In this document: positions 54,601 to 64,000 of the stretch, piece after piece
How the letters are laid out: every line of letters starts with the position of its first letter
Position numbering within the stretch: the stretch's first letter is position 1
Translations under genes and position numbers: made by a program
Assembly (NCBI RefSeq): GCF_021462225.1
Contig: NC_061804.1
Coordinates: 531,501 to 595,500, forward strand
Origin: Girardinichthys multiradiatus
Taxonomy: Eukaryota > Chordata > Actinopteri > Cyprinodontiformes > Goodeidae
DNA: 64,000 nucleotides
Reading direction: 5' to 3'
The notes under the pieces: model-generated
What the model saw: the letters and a program-made list of their open reading frames with translations, nothing else
Told to the model about the DNA's origin: nothing
The model's database searches: none

Positions 54601-57600
54601 CAGAGAAGGAGGACCAGGTGAGGAAGAGTGCAATGATGATGATGCTTAATAATGTCTGATCATCTGAAACTAACTGTAATAAACCAATCACAGCCTGCTC
54701 AGACAGAAGGGGAGGAGCCTAAGGCTGACCAGCCACTCCCCTCTTCTCCTTCAAACCCATCAGAGCCAGTCAGGAAGAAGATCAGCTATGCTCAGTTGGT
54801 GAAAGAAGGACGCAGGTTCAACATTGACCTGGTCTCCAAGGTAACCACAGATGTGATGTCATAAAACATCAGAACAACATAAAGGCTTTGTCCAAATTCA
54901 GGATCTGCTTCCTTCAAAGGCTGCATTTTACGATTACGTCACCACGTAAAAATTCAAAGGCTCCTACAAATGCGTCCCTCTTTTCCCAGATTTGAAGGAT
55001 GGGTCTGGTGTATCCTTCGTGGCCCACCCTATCCCATGATTCATTGTGGGTCGTAGTGGTTGAAACCAAAGTAGCCGTGGCGGAAGGGAAAAGCTATGAA
55101 AAAGCTGTGAATAAAGTTGGATATATTACACTTTCTGTGAAACAAAATGAACTTTTCAATGTTTTTAGACGAGAATGTAGCTGTGAAAACTGAAATATCG
55201 CCTCAATTTATCAAGGTATCACTTAATTGCTCCAATGTGTTCAGAGATTTCCGCCGCACTAACAGTTCTCCTCCCAGCTGTCAGCTGACCGGGCAGTACC
55301 GAGGGAGGACGCCTGACCCCCGGCCCATCTTTCTCAGACTTCCAGTGGGTTTAACCAATGGGTGGAAGTTAAATCCAGATATAATTCAGTCAGATGATAT
55401 TTAATGGTTAATGTTTGCTTTATTTATTATTATTATCATCATCATTTTGCTCTACAAATAAACTGATTTGAACTTTGTTACCATTTTGTCATTATCAATA
55501 TACTTTATTTACAGTCTTATTTTTTTATATCATGAACATAAAAATAATTTCGAACATTTTAAATGGCCAATCAATGAATGAAAATAAAATGAAAAGATTA
55601 TTAAACAAGAATATCTTAAACAAAATAGGATTATAAGCCATCAGGAATATGTAAAGGAGAAAATTGGGACCATGTTCAGTTACCGTGGAGACAGCAGATT
55701 AACCTTTTAGCTCCATCTTTATGGCTTCACAGCTCCGTGCTTTACCCCATCACGGTTGCTAGGCAACAGAAGCTACGCCGGGACTTAAGGAGCTTTTTGC
55801 GGCCATCGGAGGACCCGATCCACATAGACCGGTCCTTAGAAGGATGCAGCAACTGAGTTTGGACCTAGAGAATGTCAGGAGTTAGCCGACAAGTTTCAGA
55901 GGAACACCAGGTGATGTAGGGATGATGATGTCACAGAAACATCATAGGATAAGTTCAGTTCAACAAATGTTGTCTCAAAGCATTTTACAAGTCAAACAGA
56001 TCCAGTTTCTAGACAGAACCACATATAATCAGTTCCGCCATTTACATAGATTCAGATTCCAGTCATTAAACACATTGCAGTTCCATGCAGTGAGTTGATG
56101 ATGTCACAGAAATGTCTGGTGATGTCACATATTAACCAGAGAAACACCTGAATGACACTGATCCAGGAACAGTGAACCTTCCTCCTCTTTCTCAGTTGTT
56201 ATTCTCTCGCGGCTCATTGGTCGATCTGCTCATCAAATCAAATGTCAGTCGTTACGCTGAGTTCAAGAACGTCACCAGGATACTCACCTATCGCCATGGC
56301 AACGTAGAGCAGGTTGGTACAGTCTGTTTGTCTCTTTGTTTACTGCCTGTCTGCCTCTCACCTGTCTGCGTCTCACCTGTCTGTCAGGTTCCCTGCAGCA
56401 GAGCTGATGTGTTTGCGAGTCGTCAGCTATCGGTGATTGAGAAGAGGAAGTTGATGCGCTTCCTGACTTCCTGTATGGAGGAGACTGAGGAGCAGACAGG
56501 TGAGGCTCATTATGCGTCCTTCTGCTGACATCATCAGGATGTGTCCTCCAGCAGTTCATACCGGGTGTAACGAGTACAAACATACCTGAATACAGTTCAC
56601 CTCAAGGCATCATGGGTAATCCAGTCTTATACTCCTACTTTCAGCCTACAACGGTCGACCATATTTGGAATTCCTGCGTAACCAACAGCTGGGGGAAAGC
56701 CTGCAACACTTCCTGCTTCATTCCATTGCCATGGTAGCAGAAGACACACCCACAGAGGAAGGTCTGGCTTCCACACGTCACTTCCTGCGTTGCCTGGGTC
56801 GCTATGGCAACACTCCCTTCCTTTTTCCTGTCTATGGCCTTGGAGAGATCCCCCAATGCTTCTGCAGGTGAGAACTAGCCGTTGCCGAGGCGGTAGCCTA
56901 TCGGCAGGTACTGCCTGCTCCAGGTAAGCTGCTGAAATAACACCTTAGATGTGGTGGTCAGCCATATCAAAATGGCTGACCAATAAGGAGGCTCGATGGT
57001 GAGCTCCTGGTGGTTGAACTGTGGCTCCTGGGGCTTGGCCGATGTAAGCCCAAGAACCTACAGAAAGAACATCGAAATTAGGTGTCATGCAAGTTGGGTG
57101 GTGGGTAGGTGAGGGCGGGGCCTTGGCCAATTCTTGATGGAGCAGGAGATGGACAGGTGGACTGGGGCTTCATCTGCAGTACTGTGGGAGCTGTTCTGGA
57201 AAGAGCGCAGTTCTTGAACTATCGGTCCGTCTACATTCCGACTCTCAGCTTTGGTCATGAGATATGGTTCAGGACTGAAAGAATGAGATCATGGATACAA
57301 GCTTCCTCTGGAGGGCAGCCGGACTCAGCCTTAGAGATGGGCTCAGGAGCTCCGTCATCCAGGGGAGAGCTCTAAGTTGAGCTGCCGCTGCTCTGCATCG
57401 AAAGGAGTCAGGTTATGTGGTTCAAGCATGTGATCAGGATGCCTCCTGGGCTCCTACCCTTGGAGGCCTTGTCCCACTGGGAGGAGAACCTGGGCAAGAT
57501 CCAGAACTTGCTGGAGGGTCTATAGATCCCATCATGTCTGGAAAAATCTTGGGATCCTCCAGAATGAGCTGGAGAGAGGGATGTCTGGGTTTTCCTGCTG

Positions 57601-60600
57601 GACCTGTTGCTCCCTGTGGATGGATGGGGGGGTGGATGGATGCACGGATGGATGGGTTGTGTAATGGAAATTCTTTTATTAAGTGTTCTAAAGTGTATGA
57701 CCTTTAGGTTACCTCACTCCTCAGAACATCTGTTAGAGGAGGAAGCTGTAAAACCGTTATCAGAAGTTTAATGGTTAAAACTCATCATTTAGGGTGATGT
57801 CTCAGGAAGAGCAGTTAGGTCTGTTCCTAGATAACTTTGTCACCTTTGAACTCAAGGAGGGTCTAGGCCATAAAACACAGACTCTTTGGAGGGGTGGATG
57901 GATGGATGGGTGGGTGGATGTTGTCATCTAATAGGAGTTTTAAAATTTCGATCATGGAAATTTAATGAATAATTAGTCAGTTTTTGTGTCCATCTTCTTA
58001 CATCTTCTCTGATGTAAACATGTTCAGGTTCGACCTGCTGACCTTTGCAACCAGCAGCCAGTCCTGCTCTGCTCTGTGAGCTGCACTGACTGCAGCTTCT
58101 GGATTAAAACCAGGCAGGAATAGTAATGAGGAGGGCGTCTGATGATGCTGAGCGGATATTGCTGCTCACACAGGGAGGATGAAGATGTTCTGCTCAGGGT
58201 TTTGCTCTGATCCGACCCCTGTCATGGTAAGGCTTAATGTTGAAGTTAAGAGACCAATCAGCTTCAACGTGACGGTTCTGTTTAATCTGGTTCGCCGTGG
58301 TTCTGTGTTCAGTTTATTTTCTGTCCCAGTGAAGCAGCGTCCACTCTCAGGACATGTTGGACAGACCATTAGCTTCCACAGGAGGAGCGGTGTTTGTCCT
58401 GCAGAGCAGCTGCAGTGGGTCAGAACATCTGATTAATTGTGTGGATTAAACACAGCTGGATTTCTCATCTTAAAACTGGACCTACTGGGTAACATGGGGC
58501 CTCCATGCTAAGGGTCCGTATGGGACAGTCAGAGAAACAGAGGTTCTTCACAGTGGACCTTTGAGCTGATTTATGGTTCACACACACATCCCCTGGAAAT
58601 TATCTGCAAAAATATTTTCATTAGAACCATCTGATGGATCACAATATCTTCTTCAAACAGAAGAAACAGGAAAGGAAATTTTTCCACTGAAGTGGAGAGA
58701 AGTTAATATTCTCAGGGTCCAGCCGGACCTGGAACCTTCTTCTAAATACACAGATGTAAACACGGTAGGCTGTTGAGGACATCGAAAATGCATTGAGTAT
58801 GAAGATGGTATGATCAAATGTTCAAGCAGAAGATTCTCTGGAAGGATCTTCTTGAAAGAACATAACCATCCCTGCTTCCAGAAGGTTCTTCTCTGTCGGC
58901 TCTACAACCCTCTCTGTGAAAACACAAATCATTTCTGCGTGCTTCCTCAGTGAGATGAGTGTGAAAGCAGACATGGAGACCAAGACTGATCCATTCGTTT
59001 CTTCTTCATGTGTCCTGTCTCGCCATTTCAGGATGAGAAGCTGGTCCTACATGTTCCTCGGCAGATATCTGGAGATGGTTGGCTTTATTAAACCAAGGTT
59101 ACATCGGCATTGATGGAGGCGGCTGTGTTTGAATAACCTTTAACCTTTTTGGAAAATATTTGTATGGGTGTGTGTGTATGTGTGTTCTTGTACTTGTTGC
59201 TGAGTGAGAACTATTTTTTGTATTTTTATCGCAAAGTGAGAACATTTTCCTGGTCCTCACTTTTTTAATTGTTGTTGTTGGGTCATGGGTCAGGTTTAGG
59301 ACTAAGGTGTGAATTGAGTTATGGTTAGGGTTAGTTATGAACTGGTTAGGGTTAGTTATGAACTGGTTAGGGTTAGTTATGAACTGGTTAGGGTTAGTTA
59401 TGAACTGGTTAGGGTTAGGTATGAACTGGTTAGGGTTAGGTATGAACTGGTTAGGGTTAGTTATGAACTGGTTAGGGTTAGGTATGAACTGGTTAGGGTT
59501 AGTTATGAACTGGTTAGGGTTAGGTATGAACTGGTTAGGGTTAGGTATGAACTGGTTAGGGTTAGTTATGAACTGGTTAGGGTTAGTTATGAACTGGTTA
59601 GGGGGTTAGGGATGAGCTGGTGAGGGTTAGTTATGAACTGGTTAGGGTGAGTTATGAACTGGTGAGGGTTAGTTATGAACTGGTTAGGGTTAGTTATGAA
59701 CTGGTTAAGGTTAGTTATGAACTGGTTAGGGGGTTAGGGATGAGCTGGTGAGGGTTAGTTATGAACTGGTTAGGGTGAGTTATGAACTGGTGAGGGTTAG
59801 TTATGAACTGGTTAGGGTTAGTTATGAACTGGTTAGGGTTAGGTATGAACTGGTGAGGTATGAACTGGTGAGGGTTAGTTATGAACTGGTTAGGGTTAGT
59901 TATGAACTGGTTAGGGTTAGGTATGAACTGGTTAGGGTGAGGTATAAACTGGTGAGGTATGAACTGGTTAGGGTTAGTTATGAACTGGTGAGGGTTAGTT
60001 ATGAACTGGTGAGGGTTAGGTATGAACTGGTGAGGGTTAGTTATGAACTGGTGAGGGTTAGGGATGAACTGGTTAGGGTTAGTTATGAACTGGTTAGGGT
60101 TAGTTATGAACTGGTTAGGGGGTTAGGGATGAGCTGGTGAGGGTTAGTTATGAACTGGTGAGGGTTAGTTATGAACTGGTCAGGGGGTTAGGGTTAGGGA
60201 TGAACTGGTGATGGTTAGGTATGAACTGGTTAGGGTTAGGTATGAACTGGTGAGGTATGAACTGGTTAGGGTTAGTTATGAACTGGTGAGGGTTAGTTAT
60301 GAACTGGTGAGGGTTAGGTATGAACTGGTGAGGGTTAGTTTTGAACAGGTGAGGGTTAGTTATGAACTGGTGAGGGTTAGTTATGAACTGGTGAGGGTTA
60401 GTTATGAACTGGTGAGGGTTAGGTATGAACTGGTGAGGTATGAACTGGTTAGGGTTAGTTATGAACTGGTTAGGGGGTTATGGTGAGTTATGAACTAGTG
60501 AAGGTGAGGGTTAGAAAAATGAATGGAAGTCGATGGAAGTAACTGAAAAGTCCTCATAAAGATGGTAAAACACAGATGTGTGTGTGTGAGAGAGAAGGTC

Positions 60601-61073
60601 ATGTGAAAGTTTGATGAACTTTACTGACACACCTGAAGTGTGTGTGGGATTTCTAGTTAATGCTTTGTTTTTTTTAATCAGTTCTGTGTGTGATGATCAC
60701 CTGCTGATTGAGTTACAAAGGTCAGAACACACACACTGATCAGCAGGTGTGTGTGTGTGTGTGTACTCACAGTTTAATAATGTGACATTAATGCTGGGAC
60801 ATCAGTGTGTTATTATGGCACCCAGGGGAGGGGTCAGGCAGACAGCTGCCTCTGATTGGTCAGTCAGACTCTGAGAATCAGCCAGCAGAACCAAGCATGC
60901 AGTGAAATGGACCCTGTGGGCCAGTCATAGTTGGAGATTTAGTTTTGTGTCCTCTCTGATCCAACCCTAACTGTCCTTCTAACCTGTTGTTTCAGGATGA
61001 GCGCCGTGTTCGGAGGGATCTACTGTCTGAGACACTCGGTCCGCTGTCTTATCGTGGACAAGGACACCAACAG
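48685..61073 (+). CDS. chm: Rab escort protein 1 (choroideremia gene), first 11 coding exons; 3' end outside window
   Basis: Exons: 48685-48736, 53406-53472, 53996-54068, 54143-54267, 54395-54486, 54574-54617, 54694-54840, 56196-56312, 56388-56499, 56645-56867, 60996-61073; all GT-AG and phase-consistent. The product starts [18 protein letters not shown] and continues [18 protein letters not shown] and [17 protein letters not shown], the GDI/REP dinucleotide-binding-like N-terminus. Later blocks are [60 protein letters not shown] and [21 protein letters not shown]1 presents newly made Rab GTPases to geranylgeranyl transferase II. An in-frame ATG at 48664 is an alternative start. The acidic linker (exons 4-7) is variable in the family. 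Roughly the last 40 percent should lie to the right. Confidence 0.95.
49800..50600 (-). mobile_element. LINE 3' region, antisense copy in chm intron 1
   Basis: It is closely similar to 11090-11845 in the opposite orientation, including the CTCACACTGAGCCTGGTTCT block and the GCTTCTGCTGGCTACAACTT block, and ends at the AATTCACAACACATGTCGTC tail near 49830. It has no reverse transcriptase. Confidence 0.85.
50934..53147. mobile_element. Non-autonomous hAT element carrying a minisatellite, chm intron 1
   Basis: An exact 8-bp direct repeat CTGCCGGT flanks the element (50926-50933 and 53148-53155). The ends are TAGAGATGGG and, read inward from the right, TAGTGATGCA, fitting the TAGNG-type hAT termini. 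No transposase is present. About 60 percent of the interior is the 51530-52875 minisatellite. Confidence 0.88.
51530..52875. repeat. 152-bp higher-order minisatellite built from about 12-bp units
   Basis: The array is made of CTGC-phased short units (like gcatctcagcct and gcgtctgcatcg). The marker TCCTGCATCGCAGTCTGC recurs at 52021, 52173, 52325 and 52477, exactly 152 bp apart, and then at 52677 (152 plus 48). Because the short units lack stops, all three plus frames stay open for hundreds of codons, although 152 is not a multiple of 3. Coding is therefore not supported. Confidence 0.95.
54870..55440. mobile_element. Possible DNA-transposon remnant in chm intron 7
   Basis: The sequence starting GGCTTTGTCCAAATTCAGGA resembles terminal parts of teleost cut-and-paste elements, and contains an open frame (55147-55404) without a recognised domain. 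No inverted-repeat partner or target duplication was found, so this is tentative. Confidence 0.3.
57000..57670 (+). mobile_element. Degraded RTE-type LINE 3' end in chm intron 10
   Basis: The nucleotide sequence parallels the 3' ends of the other RTE copies (ATTCCGACTCTCAGCTTTGG, then TCTGGAGAGAGGGATGTCTG-like and a terminal GGATGGATGG run), with many stops. Further (GGATG)n repeats occur at 57890-57920. Confidence 0.7.
59310..60490. repeat. 21-bp minisatellite with embedded TTAGGG, chm intron 10
   Basis: Over 50 copies of a 21-bp unit (GTTATGAACTGGTTAGGGTTA and variants with GTGAGG or GGTATG) fill the stretch. Larger blocks around 'gggggttagggatgagctgg' recur at about 59602, 59730 and 60119, which shows segmental duplication in the array. 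The 21-bp period keeps plus frames open but the repetitive translation is not evidence of a gene. Confidence 0.96.
60730..60770. repeat. (TG)n microsatellite
   Basis: A TG run at about 60747-60764 in chm intron 10, next to a shorter CA run. Confidence 0.85.
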
Positions 61074-62140
61074 GTAACCATGGTTCCACTTTGTTCAGGT
61101 GTCAGAAACTCACCAACATCTGTTTCCTGTCAGTCAGACTCAGCTAAACCCTTTCTGTGACGGATTGAGACCGAATCTGTTCAGAACCAGAAGTCCATTC
61201 AGTTTGGAATCCGTTGGAGCCTCAACACAACAGAGGTCAGAGTTCAGTGGATCAACATACAGAAGATGGTCAAGATTGGACTGAAGTCTGAAAAGATGTT
61301 TGAAACAGATTAGAGGAAGGACAACACCAAGAGACAAAATGGTCCGTTTGGGACAGGACCGGATCAAACTTCTAGACAAGTAGACATACCTGCCAAGGAT
61401 CAGCTGCGTGTGTGTGTGTGTGTGTGCGTGTGTGTGCCTCCTTGTCCTGCAGCCATCTTGACTATAACAGATTATTAACCCGTTACAACGCCCCATAAGT
61501 AATAATCCATCTTCTTCTTCACCTTTAAAGGTTAAATAAATAATAACAGTCCTCGCTCTCTGATTGGCTGCTTATGCTGCCATGGCAACCACCACTTTAT
61601 GTGACCTTCTAAGCCATGATTGGACGATAATTTATGATGGCTAAAATATTCAATTTATGGAGAGGAAATGAAGATCATAATGTAATCTGTGGTACTCTTC
61701 ATCACCTCCTCCTCCTCCTGTCTGATGGAATGACTACCCCCCCCCCACCACCTCATTCTTTGTTTTTCTCAGGGTGTCTCTATCATTGTTTGCTGCCCCA
61801 TCAACTGCCTGATCACATGACTGATTGACATCAGGAAGGTCACACCCAAGCATCATCAACCAGCTGCTGTTGTCATGGTTACTGTTATCATCTATCAGTG
61901 TGTCCGTGACTCTGCATGTGACAGAAAGCAGCTGTTGTGAGGGAGACTGCCAGAATAAAAGCATCGGGTCAGGTTAGCTAACCCTGGGGACCGGTTAGGG
62001 TGAGTGGAGGGACCGGTCTGCGGCCCGGGTGAGAGGGATCTCTTTGCTCTTAACTGGCATCTGTTTTGGGTCAGCTTGTGAACGGTCGGCGAGTCCCAAT
62101 AATTGGCTCAGTTACCCTCAGAGTTCTGCTCAGCGTTATG
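61074..62140. other. chm intron 11, no further exon recognised
   Basis: After the donor at 61074 the next expected chm exon was not found. A TG microsatellite lies at about 61408-61436 and a (C)n/(CA)n patch at 61738-61750. Confidence 0.5.
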
Positions 62141-62350
62141 GTTCCCAGACTAGAGAGAAATGTTGCTGGTCAGACTCCCCTTTAATAGGAAGAAACATCC
62201 AACAAAACCAGAACCAGGGTCAGTGTGAGCAGCCAGCTGCCACAACTGACTGGGGGTTTGAGAGAAAAGGACAGAGAGACAAAAGAACACAGAAGTACTG
62301 ATCCAGGAGTACCAGTACCTGACCCAGTTCTCAAGACAACAGCACAGAAA
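62140..62350 (-). mobile_element. LINE tail fragment (antisense)
   Basis: It matches the recurring tail in reverse (AGAAACATCCAACAAAACCA, then AACTGACTGGGGGTTTGAGA). A plus-strand copy of the same tail is at about 62820-62965. Confidence 0.7.
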
Positions 62351-62591
62351 TGGATGGTTTTCCTAAATGGAAAATGGACTTCTCAATGTTTCCCAGAGAG
62401 AGCTGTTTGGACCTTTGGCCAGCTCACATGCTTCAATGAATCATCAGGAAAGTTTCCAAAGATTTTATTCTGAGCCTTGGTTCTGATTGGACCTGTTGTG
62501 GTCTCTGGATCAGGTCACCTGCTAAAAGCTTTGTAGAGAACCTCAAGGTTTGTATAATGTGTGTGAGACCTTCCTCCTCCTCTGGCCTCCA

Positions 62592-62618
62592 GTGTGTGTG
62601 TGTGTGTGTGTGTGTCAG
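62592..62618. repeat. (TG)n microsatellite
   Basis: About 12 TG dinucleotides. Confidence 0.95.
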
Positions 62619-62819
62619 AAGTTATGGATGAGTCGGTGTGTGCCTCATTATTCCCAGTAATAACTCTGAGCGGAGCTTCAGGCTCCAGAATCAATCACTG
62701 AGAACCTGAGTTCATCTTCATCCCAGCCTATCATCCTCCTCTACTTCCTACAGAACTTAAGTCAGAACCAACTTCATGATCAAACCTTTGCCATCCACTG
62801 CATCACAGGTAACATAGAA

Positions 62820-62965
62820 AGTACTCATGGATCAGTCTGCTCTGTTCTCTCAAACCCCCAGTCAGTTGTGGCAGCTGGCTGCTCCCAATGAGCCTGGTTC
62901 TGGTTCTGCTGGAGGTTTTCTTCCTGTTAAAGGAGAGTTTTCCTCTCCACTGTTGCTACAGTTGA
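62820..62965 (+). mobile_element. LINE tail fragment
   Basis: It contains GCCTGGTTCTGGTTCTGCTG followed by the TCCTCTCCACTGTTGCTACA block of the recurring tail. Confidence 0.7.
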
Positions 62966-63179
62966 GTCCAGAATGCCAGCGATGAGTTTAACCGTGAGTG
63001 AAGCTCAGAACCCTTAGAATAGTTTTTATCTCCATGCGTTGGAACTCTGGACATGATCTTCTAACTCAAACCAGGAACAAACATCAACGTTGGTTCAACA
63101 TAACAGCGTCTTCACTGTTCTTCACTGGATCAACTGAAGAAACACTGAATCACTAAGATAATATTCAGTTGCAGAACCA

Positions 63180-64000
63180 CTGGTTCTGAGAACTGTTTCA
63201 TATCTGTGCTACATGGAGTCGACCCGGTTCTGGCTCCTGTGAACAGGTGTTCTGGCCCATTCCACATTTCTCTGCATTTGTTGGTTTTGCCTCAGAAACA
63301 GCAGTTGTGATGTCACCCCACAAGGTTTCAGTCGGATCACGGTCCGGGCCCTCCAGAACTTTGGTTTTGTTGGTCTAGAACCAGGATGCAGCTCGCTTAC
63401 TGATGTGTTTGGGTCGTTGTCTTGTTGACTCAGTTCTTCAGCATCAGGCAACATGACCTGTCTCTATGACGCTGACCCATGATTCCATGTCTGTGATAAA
63501 CAGACCCGACACAACAGGAACAGAACCGTCCCCACATCATGATGCTTGAACCACCGTGCTTCACTGTCTTCAGAGTGGACACAGTTCAGTGTTTGGAGGT
63601 CATCTGATGAACTGTCTGCAGCTCTTGGACCCAAAGAGAACGATCTGACCTTCATGAGGTCCACTAAATATTTCTCCATGTCTCCTCAGGCCAGTTGACG
63701 TGTTCTTTGGCAAACTGGATCCTCTTCAGCACGTTCTTTAACCATGGGACTTTATGGGGCTTCTTGCTGATAGATTAGCTTCAAACAGATGTCTTCTATT
63801 TGTCTCAGTCTTCATCGTTACCTTCAGATCTTCTCTGATCACCCTGGAGATGATCATTGGCTGAGTCTCTGTCATTCTGGTTGTTCTTCATCCACTCCAG
63901 CGGTAGTCTCTGGTTTTCTTCCACGTCTCTCTGGGTTTGCTTCCATTTTAGAGCCTTGGAGATCATTTTACTGAGCAGTCTATCATTCTCTGCACTTCTT
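63180..64000 (-). mobile_element. Degraded Tc1/mariner-like transposon remnant
   Basis: On the minus strand, 63454-63209 encodes EELSQQDNDPNTSVSEL, which recalls the QQDNDPKHT motif around the second catalytic Asp of Tc1-type transposases, and the flanking sequence has the texture of a long decayed element. Frame breaks are frequent and no terminal repeat was seen before the window ends. The family assignment is weak. Confidence 0.4.

Noticed and set aside
59321..60486. Open frames with repeating YELVRV or MNWLGL peptides
   Set aside because: They are translations of the 21-bp minisatellite and have no non-repeat domain or splice context.

Overview
The window is vertebrate nuclear DNA, most probably from a ray-finned fish. 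It has split genes with short introns, families of teleost-type transposons (Tc1, hAT, RTE and Rex1/L2-like LINEs), a tRNA-derived SINE, CA/GT microsatellites and a class I endogenous retrovirus. No bacterial or organellar gene order is seen.

Four host genes are supported by exon-by-exon reading with matching splice phases. From left to right they are: ndufa2 (+, last two coding exons, 1382-1664), ik/RED (+, complete, 19 coding exons, 3590-12821), dach2 (-, complete, 11 coding exons, 16566-41953) and chm/REP1 (+, first 11 coding exons, 48685-61073, running off the right edge). dach2 and chm are head to head, as DACH2 and CHM are on human Xq21. ndufa2 and ik are neighbours, as on human 5q31. 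The window therefore joins two human synteny blocks.

Most of the DNA is intronic and transposon-filled. ik intron 1 holds a degenerate hAT element (8-bp target duplication) with a Tc1 remnant inside it. ik intron 13 appears to be a U12-type AT-AC intron and contains a LINE fragment. dach2 intron 2 (about 16 kb) contains an 8.6-kb provirus with identical 370-bp LTRs, inserted in an older Tc1 copy. dach2 intron 1 contains a Tc1 element with an intact transposase frame. The dach2-chm intergenic region contains an RTE LINE nested in a Rex1-like LINE. chm intron 1 contains a non-autonomous hAT element that carries a 152-bp higher-order minisatellite, and chm intron 10 contains a 21-bp minisatellite rich in TTAGGG.

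The best leads are: (1) the ik AT-AC intron; (2) a CFTR-like (TG)13T6 tract at the ik exon 3 acceptor; (3) the provirus, with a tRNA-Tyr-type primer site, a UGA-CUAG gag/pol junction, further in-frame UGA stops, a possible 2H-phosphoesterase-like domain between protease and reverse transcriptase, and a pol cut off after the integrase zinc-binding domain; (4) the hAT element with its internal minisatellite. Gene identities rest on reading and memory of the families; no database search was run.
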